64,000 nucleotides of DNA from Mesorhizobium sp. M3A.F.Ca.ET.080.04.2.1. GTDB taxonomy: Bacteria; Pseudomonadota; Alphaproteobacteria; Rhizobiales; Rhizobiaceae. The notes beneath the pieces are model-generated. The model was not told the origin of the DNA, ran no database searches, and saw only the letters and a program-made list of their open reading frames with translations. The stretch covers positions 930,001 through 994,000 of the forward strand of contig NZ_CP034451.1 in assembly GCF_003952525.1 (NCBI RefSeq), read 5' to 3'. Below are positions 1 through 8,395 of this stretch, in pieces. How positions within the stretch are numbered: the first letter of the stretch is position 1; every line of letters starts with the position of its first letter. The position numbers and the translations under genes are program-made.

Positions 1-764
1 TTGATGGCGCCGGCGAGATGGCCGGCGATCCCGCGCGCGACGCGGGGATCGAACACGACATCGACCGGGCCGGTCGCCGCCTTGCGGGCGCCGAGGCGGC
101 GCACGGCGCGCTCGCCGGCCTTGCGGCCGATTTCCTCCGGCGCATCGAGATCGGCGAAATGCTGGCGAGAGGAGAATTCATAGTCGCGCTCCATGCCCGT
201 GCCCTCGCCGGCAATCACGCTGGTCGAGCGCGAAAAACGCGAGGCGACATACTGGCCGAGGAAGCCATGCGAAGTGGCCAGCACCAGGCCTCCCAGCCCG
301 CCGCTGGCGCTGCTTCCGGCTGAATTGGTGACCCCCTTCACCGCAAGCGCCGCTGCTTCCGCCGCAAGCGCTGCCTCCTTCAGCTGATCGGCCGATACCT
401 CGGTCGGGTCAAAAAGATCGAGATCGCGCAAATTGCGGGCAAGCAGCGCCGGATCGGCCAGACCTTGAAAGGGATCTTCGGGGGAAACTCTCGCCATGGC
501 GACGGCGCGCTCGGCCAGCGTCTTCGGATCGGAGGCGGCGGTGGCCGATACGCTCGCCACCCGCTGGCCGACGAAGACGCGCAGCGAGACATCCTCGCTT
601 TCCGAGGATTCGGTTCCTTCGACCTTGCCGAGCCTGACCGACACGCCGGCCGAGCGGCCGCGTACTGCAACGGCGTCGGCGGCATCCGCGCCGGCGCGCC
701 TGGCGGCCTCGACGAGCGCCGCGACGCGATCGGTCAGTTTCGCTGCGTCGAGCTTGTCGGTCAT
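1..764 (-). CDS. pmbA: PmbA/TldE-like metalloprotease subunit, 3' end cut by window edge
   Basis: The reading frame runs from an ATG at 764 off the left edge, giving the first 254 residues of a protein usually about 450 long. The N-terminus (MTDKLDAAKLTDRVAALVEA) and the segments SESEDVSLRVFVGQRVASVS and DPFQGLADPALLARNLRDLD match the N-terminal domain of TldD/PmbA proteins. In this family PmbA (TldE) pairs with the zinc-bearing TldD to degrade unfolded or modified peptides in the cytoplasm. TldD itself is not visible here. The gene points out of the window and is separated by 203 bp from the oxidoreductase gene, so it is probably its own unit. Confidence 0.85.
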   Translation of the reverse strand, partial: MTDKLDAAKLTDRVAALVEAARRAGADAADAVAVRGRSAGVSVRLGKVEGTESSESEDVSLRVFVGQRVASVSATAASDPKTLAERAVAMARVSPEDPFQGLADPALLARNLRDLDLFDPTEVSADQLKEAALAAEAAALAVKGVTNSAGSSASGGLGGLVLATSHGFLGQYVASRFSRSTSVIAGEGTGMERDYEFSSRQHFADLDAPEEIGRKAGERAVRRLGARKAATGPVDVVFDPRVARGIAGHLAGAI

Positions 765-967
765 GCTGTTGTTGATCCCTGTTGTTCAAGCGGGCCGTTG
801 GGGCGGAACCCTGCCGCACCATCTATTGTTCCACCATCGCTTGTGCAATGGGCTGCGCGGCAGAGGACGCATTGCGATAGGAGCCATGGCTATCCCCGCC
901 GCGTCGCTCACGCTGCCCGCTGCACACGTTTGAGGGAAATTGGAAGGGACCAGAGGGGCGAGGTTGA

Positions 968-2230
968 TCAGAAGCGGTCTGCGGCAAAAGGCGCCTGGCG
1001 TGCCGCGTTGCCGCGCGCGCTGACAAGATCGGCGACAAGACGCGCCGTGATCGGCGCCAGCGTCAGCCCGAGATGGCCATGCCCGAAGGCGTAGATAACG
1101 GCAGGACTTCGGCGGGACGGACCGATGACCGGACGCGAATCGGGGAGTGAGGGCCTGAAGCCGAGCCATTCGGAGGATGGCCGGCCGAGTTCGGGAAAGA
1201 AGTGCCGTACACCGCGGTCGAGCAGCGCCAACCGACGAGGATTGGGCGGTGCTGCCAGCCCGCCAAGCTCAACAGTGCCGGCTACGCGGAGCCTGCCGGC
1301 CATCGGCGTCATGTAGAAACCGAGATCCACCGGGCATACAGGCCGGTTGAGCAATGGCGCCGCCGTCGGAAATTCCAGATGGTACCCGCGCTCGGTCTCC
1401 AACGGGATCCTGTCGCCGGCTTGCAGGGCAAGTGCCCGCGAGCGGGCGCCCGCCGCAATCACCACTTTTCGCGCCGTGATGGCGAGACTTGGGCCGGTCA
1501 GACGGACGCCTCCCGCATCCGCTACGAGACCGGTGACGCTTGTCCGCACCGGATGCACACCGCGAGCGCCAGCGGCAGCCGCCAGCCGCGCCATCACTCT
1601 CCTGGGATCGCTAATATTGAGCGAATCCGGGAAATAGAGGCCTTGGGTAGCCGCGCCCGCCAAGGCCGGCTCCATCGCCGCGACCTCCGCAGCCGTGAGA
1701 AGTTCCTGATGGACACCCATTTCGGCCCGCAAGGCCCGTCCGTCGGCCGAGGCGGCAAAATCGCTTTCGCGCCGGTAGATATAGAGGCAGCCGTTGCGGC
1801 GCAGCAGATCCTGCAGACCGGCTTCCTGCACCATTTCTCCCCAGGCCGGCAGGGCCTCCGCAAGCAGGCCGGCAAGCGCGATCGCGTTGGCGCGGGTGGC
1901 CGCCGGAAGCGACTGGCGAACAAAGCGGATCAGCCACGGCGCAAGCTGGAATAGCGCAGCCCAGCGCAGCGCAAAGGGGCTGTCGGGATCGAGCAGCAGC
2001 TTCGGAAGCGCGCGCAGAACGGCGGGATTGCCGACCGGCATGCAGGCATATTCGGCGATCGTTCCGGCATTGCCGAAGGAGGCGCCAGAACCCGGTTCGT
2101 TAGGATCGATGAGCAGGACTTCGCGCCCTTCGCCGGCAAGCCGTAGTGCCGTGGCCAGGCCAACGACGCCGGCGCCGACGATCGCGATCTCGACGCTTTT
2201 GGCTGCAGACACCGTTGGATTCGAAATCAT
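968..2230 (-). CDS. FAD-dependent D-amino-acid dehydrogenase-like oxidoreductase (DAO family)
   Basis: A 420-residue flavoprotein of the DAO (PF01266) family. The Rossmann FAD motif GAGVVGLATALRLAGEG sits near residues 18-34, an acidic strand end (LLIDPNEPG) follows, and the C-terminal GHGHLGLTLAPITARLVADL is the second FAD-binding stretch. Length and layout fit DadA-type dehydrogenases, which oxidise D-amino acids or similar amines to keto acids in the cytoplasm or at the membrane. It starts at ATG 2230, three bases after the stop of the upstream MocR-type gene, so the two are cotranscribed. With the divergent importer this suggests uptake and oxidation of one amine or amino acid, but the substrate cannot be read from sequence. 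Confidence 0.85.
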   Translation of the reverse strand: MISNPTVSAAKSVEIAIVGAGVVGLATALRLAGEGREVLLIDPNEPGSGASFGNAGTIAEYACMPVGNPAVLRALPKLLLDPDSPFALRWAALFQLAPWLIRFVRQSLPAATRANAIALAGLLAEALPAWGEMVQEAGLQDLLRRNGCLYIYRRESDFAASADGRALRAEMGVHQELLTAAEVAAMEPALAGAATQGLYFPDSLNISDPRRVMARLAAAAGARGVHPVRTSVTGLVADAGGVRLTGPSLAITARKVVIAAGARSRALALQAGDRIPLETERGYHLEFPTAAPLLNRPVCPVDLGFYMTPMAGRLRVAGTVELGGLAAPPNPRRLALLDRGVRHFFPELGRPSSEWLGFRPSLPDSRPVIGPSRRSPAVIYAFGHGHLGLTLAPITARLVADLVSARGNAARQAPFAADRF

Positions 2231-2233
2231 GGT

Positions 2234-3703
2234 TTAGACGAAGCCGGGCAGTTGTAGATGGCCGGCGGCGAGCAATTCCGCCATGGCGGTCAGCGCCGAG
2301 CGCAGGTCCTCCTGCGAGCGGGCCGCGCCGACGTTGATGCGTACGCCATGCTGCACGGGCTCGCGACCGACGGCGAAGGCGTCTCCCGGCAGCACGGCGA
2401 CGCCGCGCTCCAGGCAGGTGCGGGCAAAGCCGGCGCCGCGCCAGGGCTCCGGCAGGCGCAGCCAGACATGAGTCGAGGTCGGATGGCTCTGGGTATCGAA
2501 GTTGCCGAGGACGTCCCTCACGATGGCCTGACGCTGGCGCAGTTCCTGCTTCTGGATCTCGATGATGCGCGCGGCCGACCCTTCCTCGATCAGCCTCGCG
2601 CCGATCAGCGCGGTCAGCGGGCTGATGCTCCAGCAGTTGATGCGCAGCGCCGCCGCCACCTGACCGGCGATCGGGCGCGGCGCGATGACGAAGCCGAGTC
2701 GCAGGCCTGGTGCCAGGCATTTCGACAGCGCGCCGAGATAGATCGTCAGCTCGGGCTCGAGGCTTGCGAAGGAGGGCGGCGGATCGTCGGCCAGCGGCCG
2801 GTAGACATCGTCCTCGATGATCAGCACGTTGTGGCGCCGCGCCACTGCGGCAAGCTCGCGCCGACGCTCTTCGCTGAGCGTGGTGGTCGTCGGATTGTGC
2901 AGCGTCGGCACCAGGAAGACCGCGCGGGCCCGAAGCTGGGCGCAAGCCGCTTCGAAGGCGTCTGGGCGCATGCCGCCGCGATCCATGGCGACGCCCCTCA
3001 AGTCGAGCCCGTGCACGCGGCACAGCGCGTTTATGCCCTGATAGGTGACCTCGTCAGCAAGCACGACCTCACCCTGCCTGGTGACGGCGCCAAGAACGCA
3101 ATCCAGCCCATGCTGGGCGCCGGCGGCCAGCACGACCCGGCCTGGGTCGCCGTCGCCAGCGACGGATCTGAACCAGTCGGCGATCGCCACGCGGCCCCAG
3201 AGCGGCCCTTCCGGCGGGTGATAATCCTGCAGCGCGGCATAATGCCGGTCCTTGGACAGCCGCGGCAGCAGCGTCGAAACGGCGTCGAGATAGGCCGCGG
3301 TGGGCGGCCGGTTGACGGAAAGGTCGATAATGCCGCTCTGGTCGCTGGGCGCCGATGCGAAACCCGGTCTTTCACCGATATCTCGGGCCGCGACCGTGGT
3401 GCCGCGTCCAGGCCGTGCTTCGAGAAGCCCCTGCTCCTGCAGTGTCGATAGGGCGCGCGTCACGGTCGTGACGTTGATACCCAGGGCGCGCGCGATCTCG
3501 CGCTGCGTCGGCAGCCGATCACCGACGGCCAGCGTACCGGCTGCGATGCGTTCGGCAATCGCGTCGGCAAGACGGCGGTAGACCGGGCTTTCATCCTCGG
3601 CGAGACGGAGATCTTGGAGCATGCGGGATTCAAACGAAGACTGACATCTCATTTGGGCATCTAGCACAGGACAACGCTCCGGACAATAGAATTTGTCCGA
3701 CAT
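2234..3703 (-). CDS. MocR/PdxR-type GntR-aminotransferase transcriptional regulator
   Basis: A 489-residue fusion of an N-terminal GntR winged helix (VYRRLADAIAERIAAG through the helix LPTQREIARALGINVTTVTR) with a class I aminotransferase-like domain; the PLP lysine lies in YLGALSKCLAPGLRLGFV. MocR regulators sense PLP adducts of amino compounds and control adjacent transport or catabolic genes. The gene is divergent from the ABC importer and precedes the FAD oxidase by 3 bp. The start is uncertain. ATG 3703 gives the longest frame, but its first 27 residues (with CPERCPVLDAQMRC) are not typical of the family, and a TATAAT on the minus strand (3721-3716) lies only a few bases upstream. ATG 3622 or 3652 are credible alternatives. 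Confidence 0.85.
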   Translation of the reverse strand: MSDKFYCPERCPVLDAQMRCQSSFESRMLQDLRLAEDESPVYRRLADAIAERIAAGTLAVGDRLPTQREIARALGINVTTVTRALSTLQEQGLLEARPGRGTTVAARDIGERPGFASAPSDQSGIIDLSVNRPPTAAYLDAVSTLLPRLSKDRHYAALQDYHPPEGPLWGRVAIADWFRSVAGDGDPGRVVLAAGAQHGLDCVLGAVTRQGEVVLADEVTYQGINALCRVHGLDLRGVAMDRGGMRPDAFEAACAQLRARAVFLVPTLHNPTTTTLSEERRRELAAVARRHNVLIIEDDVYRPLADDPPPSFASLEPELTIYLGALSKCLAPGLRLGFVIAPRPIAGQVAAALRINCWSISPLTALIGARLIEEGSAARIIEIQKQELRQRQAIVRDVLGNFDTQSHPTSTHVWLRLPEPWRGAGFARTCLERGVAVLPGDAFAVGREPVQHGVRINVGAARSQEDLRSALTAMAELLAAGHLQLPGFV

Positions 3704-3715
3704 GACCTAGGCCAG

Positions 3716-3797
3716 ATTATAACCACACAATCTTGCGAAAACCATCTTGACGCGCAGAGTTGTCTGCATCTATGGTCGATTTCGCGTTAATTGTGTG
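3716..3797. promoter_or_regulatory. Divergent promoter region with candidate MocR operator
   Basis: A perfect 8-bp inverted pair, CACACAAT at 3724-3731 and ATTGTGTG at 3790-3797, flanks the divergent promoters; beyond the core, both arms continue with a matching ATA at the same offset. On the minus strand TATAAT (3721-3716) is a strong -10 for the regulator gene, and the left arm lies just upstream of it, inside the promoter. On the plus strand TTGACG (3747-3752) and TATGGT (3771-3776) are 18 bp apart and could drive the importer; the right arm lies about where its transcript would begin. This fits autorepression plus control of the importer. It is inferred from layout only. Confidence 0.45.
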
Positions 3798-3850
3798 ACC
3801 ATACAAGTTGGTAGCCAGCGACGGCAGTCTGGTTTCCGGGAGGACGAGGC

Positions 3851-3901
3851 ATGGATCGCAAGCTCGAATCGATCAACAGTTTCCAGGATCGCGGACGATG
3901 A
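3851..3901 (+). CDS. Possible 16-residue leader peptide overlapping the ABC ATPase start
   Basis: ATG 3851 is preceded at good spacing by GGGAGGACGA, one of the best ribosome sites nearby, and opens a 16-codon frame (MDRKLESINSFQDRGR) whose TGA overlaps the ATG of the ATPase gene as ATGA. The ATPase start itself has no independent Shine-Dalgarno sequence, so translation of the leader would deliver ribosomes to it by coupling. It could be a true coupling or attenuation peptide, or the remnant of a longer N-terminus. No homologue is recognised. Confidence 0.35.
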   Translation: MDRKLESINSFQDRGR

Positions 3902-5060
3902 TCGCCGGTCAGGCCGCGATCCCAGCCGCCGCGGCTCAAGCGGCTTCCGCCAGCCAGGACTTCGTCGAATTCGCCGAGGTCGAGAAATCCTATGACGGCC
4001 GCACCTTCGCCGTGACGCGCATGAACCTCACCGTGGCACGCGGCGAGTTCCTGACGCTTCTCGGCCCCTCCGGCTCAGGCAAGACCACGACGCTCAACAT
4101 GCTCGCCGGCTTCGAGCGGCCAACGCACGGCACGATCACACTGGAGGGGCAGCCGGTCGACCGCCTGCCACCATACCAACGCAACATCGGGATGGTGTTC
4201 CAGAATTATGCGCTTTTTCCGCACATGACGGTCCAGGAGAATGTCGGCTTCCCGCTCTCCGTCCGCCAGGTGAGCAAGGCTGACATCGCATCACGCGTGG
4301 CGCGGGCGCTAGACATGGTGCGGCTGAGGCAATTCGGCGACGCCGGCCGACACAGCTATCCGGCGGACAGCAGCAGCGGGTGGCGCTTGCCCGCGCCCTG
4401 GTGTTCCAGCCAAGCCTGGTGCTGATGGACGAGCCGCTCGGCGCGCTCGACAAGAAACTGCGCGAACACATGCAGCTCGAGATCAAGCAACTGCATACGA
4501 TGCTGGGCATCACCATCGTCTATGTCACGCACGACCAGAGCGAGGCACTGACGATGTCGGATCGCGTCGCCGTTTTCAACCAAGGCGCGATCGCCCAGTT
4601 GGGCTCGCCTGACGACCTCTACAACACACCGCAAAGCTCGTTCGTGGCGAGCTTCATAGGCGAAAACAACACGCTGGAAGGCATGGTCGAGCGCGTCTCC
4701 GGCGGGCAATGCCGCGTGCGGCTGAACGGCGGCGGCGAGCTTACGGCGCTTGCGATCGGCGTAGCGCAAGGCAGCGCTTGCCACGTCGCGATCCGGCCGG
4801 AGCGGCTCAATCTCACGCCGGCTGCCGCCGGCGCCAACGCGCTGCCGGCCACGGTCGACGGACGTATCTATCTCGGCGACCACCTGCGCCTTGTGGCCAA
4901 GCTCGCCAACGAGCAAGTGCTGATCGTCAAGGTCGGCCCCGAAGCGACGATGGCGAATGGCGAGACCGTGACGGTCTCCTGCGCGCCCAATGATTGCCGC
5001 GCCTTTCCGGCCGATGCGGGAACGGGCGGGGCCATTCCAAAACAGGGGAAAACGACATGA
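3898..5060 (+). pseudogene. PotA-like ABC transporter ATPase broken by a 13-bp deletion at the signature motif
   Basis: The first half (from ATG 3898) has Walker [11 protein letters not shown] and the Q-loop [19 protein letters not shown]. The second half, in another frame from about 4359, has [14 protein letters not shown], Walker [13 protein letters not shown], the H-loop [14 protein letters not shown] and a TOBE-like C-terminus. The frames join at 4357-4370, where relatives read [14 protein letters not shown]. Here A-Q-L-S is missing and the frame shifts. The bases fit deletion of 13 bp between two copies of TCCGGCG. Reading through therefore gives a truncated protein ending at 4425, without signature or Walker B. 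The gene energised the importer encoded just downstream, whose binding-protein start overlaps its TGA as ATGA. Confidence 0.85.
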
Positions 5061-6109
5061 AACATGTGAGAACACATCTGCTCGCGCTTGCGACCGCCAC
5101 GGCGGTCATGACGATCGCCGGTGCCGTCCGCGCGGACGAGCTGTCCATCATGGCAAGCGGCGGCGCCTGGCAGGACGCGCAGCGCAAGGCCTGGTTCGAG
5201 CCGTTCGCCAAGGAGACGGGCGCCAAGATCCTCGAGCAGGAATATCTCGGCGATCTCGGCAAGGTCAAAGCCATGGTGGAGACCGGCAATGTACCGATCG
5301 ACCTCGTGACGGTCGAAACCGCGACCGTGCTGCAAGGCTGCGACGCAGGCATCCTCGAACGGCTCGACTATGCCAAGATCGGGCCGCGCGACAAGTTCAT
5401 CGAAGGCTCGGCGCTCGATTGCGGTGTAGGTCTCGATGCCTACGGCGACATCCTCGCCTATGACCCGACGGTGCTGAACGACGGGCCGACCTCGGTCCTC
5501 GACCTCTTCGACACAACGAAATTCCCCGGCAAGCGCGCCATGCGCAAATTCCCGGCACAGAATCTCGAATGGGCGCTGCTTGCCGACGGCGTCCCGCCCG
5601 CCGACGTCTATAAAGTGCTGGCCACGCCGGAAGGGGTCGACCGCGCCTTCAAGAAGCTTGACACGATCAAAAAGGACATCGTGTGGTGGGATGCCGGCGC
5701 GCAGCCGGCGCAGCTCCTCGCCTCCAAGGAGGTGGTTATGACCACCGCGTGGAACGGCCGCATCCAGAACGCCATCGACAACGACAAGAAGCCGTTCAAG
5801 ATCGTCTGGAACAACCAGATCCTCGAATACGACATGATCGCCATCCCGAAGGGCGCGCGCAATCCGGAACTCGCCTACAAGTATCTGGCTTACATCAGCG
5901 ATCCGAAGAACAACGCCAAGCTCGCCAGCTACATCACCTATGGGCCGGTGCGCACCGACGCGGCGTCCTTCGTGGCGGCGGACGCCCTGCCCAAGCTGCC
6001 CAACGCTCCGGACCATCTGGCGGGCGCGTACCTGGTCGCCGACACCGAGTTCTGGGGCGACTACGGCGAGGATCTCGTCAAGCGCTTCAACGCCTGGCTT
6101 GCCCAGTAG
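5057..6109 (+). CDS. Extracellular solute-binding protein of a polyamine-type ABC importer
   Basis: A 350-residue periplasmic protein with a clear Sec signal ([20 protein letters not shown], cleavage near VRA-DE). The mature start, [20 protein letters not shown], and the segment [16 protein letters not shown] are typical of PotD-like family 1 binding proteins for putrescine, spermidine or related amines. It starts at ATG 5057 with AGGGGA upstream, overlapping the ATPase stop by 4 bp. It would capture the substrate and deliver it to the two permeases downstream. The exact ligand is not evident. The adjacent FAD oxidase and MocR regulator favour an amine or amino acid. Confidence 0.88.
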   Translation: MKHVRTHLLALATATAVMTIAGAVRADELSIMASGGAWQDAQRKAWFEPFAKETGAKILEQEYLGDLGKVKAMVETGNVPIDLVTVETATVLQGCDAGILERLDYAKIGPRDKFIEGSALDCGVGLDAYGDILAYDPTVLNDGPTSVLDLFDTTKFPGKRAMRKFPAQNLEWALLADGVPPADVYKVLATPEGVDRAFKKLDTIKKDIVWWDAGAQPAQLLASKEVVMTTAWNGRIQNAIDNDKKPFKIVWNNQILEYDMIAIPKGARNPELAYKYLAYISDPKNNAKLASYITYGPVRTDAASFVAADALPKLPNAPDHLAGAYLVADTEFWGDYGEDLVKRFNAWLAQ

Positions 6110-6117
6110 GATCCCAG

Positions 6118-7398
6118 ATGTCGGCGCTCCAGCCCAGCCAACTCGACCGGCCGACGCTGGCCCGCGACCGGTCAGCCGCCGATGCGGACCTGAAATCCGT
6201 GTCGGCGGCGCTCCGCCGCGCCGAATTCGGTGATCGAATGCGCACGCTGCTGCTCGCGGCACCCCTGCTGGTCCTCCTGGCGCTAAGCTTCGGCATTCCG
6301 ATCGTGCTGCTGCTCTCGCGCGCCGTGTACGATCCCACGATCGCCGACGCACTGCCCAAGACCACGCAGGCGTTGAGCGGCTGGAACGGCCAGGGCCTGC
6401 CGGGCGACGATGCTTTCGCCGCCCTGGCCGCGGACCTCAAAGACAACCAGGGCAAGGGCACGGCCTATCAATTGGCCAAGAGCATGAACGCGCGCCTGCC
6501 CGGCGCGCGCAGCCAGGTGCTGAAGACGGTGCGCAAGCTCGAAAACGCTGACGGCCAGGCTGCGCTCGACGCCATGAAATCAGTGCCATTCTGGTCGGCT
6601 CCGTCGACCTGGCCGGCGATCCAGAGCGGCACCCGGAGCTTGACTTCCTTCTACCTTCTCAGCGCGCTCGATCTGCGCTGGAACGCCGATGGCGGCATCG
6701 AACGGGTGCCGCCCGAGCAGGCGATCTTCATTCAGGTGTTTCTGCGCACCTTCTTCGTCGCCGCCGCAGTCACATTGGCAACGCTGGTCCTCGGGTTTCC
6801 GCTCGCCTATCTGATAGCCAACGTGCCGAAAGGGCTGGCCGCCATCCTAATCGTGGCCGTGCTTTTGCCCTTCTGGACGTCGATCCTCGTCCGCACTGCC
6901 GCCTGGACGGTGCTCCTGCAGAAATTCGGCCTGGTCAACGACTTCCTGCTGTTTGTTGGCGTCGCCAGCGACCGGCTTGACCTGATGTACAGCCGTATCG
7001 GGCTCATCATCGCCATGACCCATATCCAGCTGCCGTTCACGCTGCTGCCGATCTACAGCGTCATGCGCACCATCCCGCCCTCGCAGATGAAGGCCGCCTA
7101 TTCGTTGGGCGCCCGACCCTTCACCGCCTTCCGTCGCATCTACATTCCGCAGGTGTTCCCCGGCGTGATGGCAGGTTGCCTGCTGACGTTCATCCTGTGC
7201 CTCGGCTACTATATCACCCCTGCCCTGATCGGCGGCGCGAGCGACCAGCTGATCAGCAACTTCATCGCCAACTACGTCAATGTCGAACTGAATTGGGAGA
7301 TGGCGGCGGCGCTCTCCTTCATCCTGCTCGTCTTCACGCTGGCGCTGTTCGCAATCTTCGCCCGCATCCTCGGCCTCGACCGCCTGAAGCTGGTGTAG
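6118..7398 (+). CDS. ABC importer permease, PotB-like
   Basis: A 426-residue inner-membrane protein. After a cytoplasmic N-terminus comes a first membrane helix (TLLLAAPLLVLLALSFGIPI), then an unusually long periplasmic segment of about 130 residues, then the core of five helices carrying the EAA-type loop (MKAAYSLGARPFTAFRRIYI) that docks on the ATPase. PotB-type permeases are normally nearer 280-310 residues; the excess is the periplasmic insert between helices 1 and 2. The ATG at 6118 lies 8 bp after the binding-protein stop. The gene itself appears intact although its ATPase gene is broken. Confidence 0.87.
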   Translation: MSALQPSQLDRPTLARDRSAADADLKSVSAALRRAEFGDRMRTLLLAAPLLVLLALSFGIPIVLLLSRAVYDPTIADALPKTTQALSGWNGQGLPGDDAFAALAADLKDNQGKGTAYQLAKSMNARLPGARSQVLKTVRKLENADGQAALDAMKSVPFWSAPSTWPAIQSGTRSLTSFYLLSALDLRWNADGGIERVPPEQAIFIQVFLRTFFVAAAVTLATLVLGFPLAYLIANVPKGLAAILIVAVLLPFWTSILVRTAAWTVLLQKFGLVNDFLLFVGVASDRLDLMYSRIGLIIAMTHIQLPFTLLPIYSVMRTIPPSQMKAAYSLGARPFTAFRRIYIPQVFPGVMAGCLLTFILCLGYYITPALIGGASDQLISNFIANYVNVELNWEMAAALSFILLVFTLALFAIFARILGLDRLKLV

Positions 7399-7400
7399 CC

Positions 7401-8222
7401 ATGCTGTTGTCCCCCTACCCCACCACCGGCGAACGCGTCCGCATCGCCCTGCTCTGGCTGTGGTGCGGACTGGTGATCCTGTTCCTGCTGGTGCCGATCC
7501 TGATTCCGGTACCGCTCTCCTTCAATAGCGGTGCCTTCTTCATCTTCCCGCTGGAGGGAATTTCAACGCGCTGGTACGAGGTGGTGCTCGGCACTCAGCG
7601 CTGGCAATCGGCGATCGGCAACAGTCTGATCGTCGCCTTCGGCACAACGCTGATCGCAACCACGCTGGGCACGCTGACGGCCATCGCGCTGTCCGACGAG
7701 AAATTCCCCGGTCGACGCATCATCATGCCGCTGCTTTTGTCGCCGTTGATCGTGCCGGTGGTGATCACGGCCGTCGGCTCGTACCTGTTCTACGCGCGCG
7801 TCGGGCTAGCCAGCACCTATGCCGGCATCATCCTGGCGCACACCGCGTTGGCCAGCCCCTTCGTCGTGGTAACAGTAGGCGCCAGCCTCACCGGTTTCGA
7901 CCGCAACCTAATGCGCGCCGCAGCGATTTCGGGGGCAAGACCGCTGACTGCATTTTTCCGCGTGATGCTGCCGCTGATCCTGCCCGGCGTGCTGTCGGGC
8001 GCGGCCTTCGCTTTCGTCACCTCCTTCGATGAAGTGGTGGTGGTGCAGTTCCTGGCCAGCGCCAGCCAGCGCACCATGCCGCTCGAGATGTTCATTGGAC
8101 TGCGCGAAAAGCTCAGCCCGGCCATCACCGCCGCCGCGACGCTGATGATGGCGCTATCGATCGTACTCCTGGTCGTTGCCAATCTTCTGGCGCGACGCGG
8201 TCGGACAGCCCCGAATAGATGA
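7401..8222 (+). CDS. ABC importer permease, PotC-like
   Basis: A 273-residue inner-membrane permease with the usual six helices; the first is LWCGLVILFLLVPILIPVPL and the last ends in LSIVLLVVANLLARRG. The coupling loop reads LMRAAAISGARPLTAFFRVM. It starts at ATG 7401, two bases after the stop of the preceding permease, and closes the importer operon. With the upstream permease it would form the membrane channel. With the neighbouring ATPase interrupted, transport would need an ATPase from elsewhere in the genome. Confidence 0.87.
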   Translation: MLLSPYPTTGERVRIALLWLWCGLVILFLLVPILIPVPLSFNSGAFFIFPLEGISTRWYEVVLGTQRWQSAIGNSLIVAFGTTLIATTLGTLTAIALSDEKFPGRRIIMPLLLSPLIVPVVITAVGSYLFYARVGLASTYAGIILAHTALASPFVVVTVGASLTGFDRNLMRAAAISGARPLTAFFRVMLPLILPGVLSGAAFAFVTSFDEVVVVQFLASASQRTMPLEMFIGLREKLSPAITAAATLMMALSIVLLVVANLLARRGRTAPNR

Positions 8223-8305
8223 GAGCGCAACGCTATCAGACGGGAATGGTGATGCGCGTCGCGATAAGCGGCTGCGTTCCTTGGAATGGATCGTGCCGGC
8301 GCCCC

Positions 8306-8355
8306 GCTGTCGATCGTGCTTCTGATCGTCGCCACCTTCTGGCACGGCGCGGCCA
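8306..8355 (+). pseudogene. Short diverged duplicate of the PotC-like permease 3' end
   Basis: The bases at 8306-8355 resemble the last coding part of the permease at 8153-8202: about four in five positions agree over some 48 bases with one single-base gap, and a translation there gives LSIVLLIVATFWHGAA against LSIVLLVVANLLARRG. No start, upstream coding region or continuation is present, so this would be only a remnant left by a tandem duplication or by replacement of an older gene end. It lies in the 173-bp gap between the permease and epmA, which otherwise holds nothing recognisable. Confidence 0.35.
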
Positions 8356-8395
8356 AACCGATATGGCGCTTCGGCATAGGCAGAAGCCGGTGCTA

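Noticed and set aside
3808..3897. Upstream extension of the ABC ATPase from TTG 3808
   Set aside because: The added residues are unlike the family and the 16-codon leader with a strong ribosome site occupies the region.
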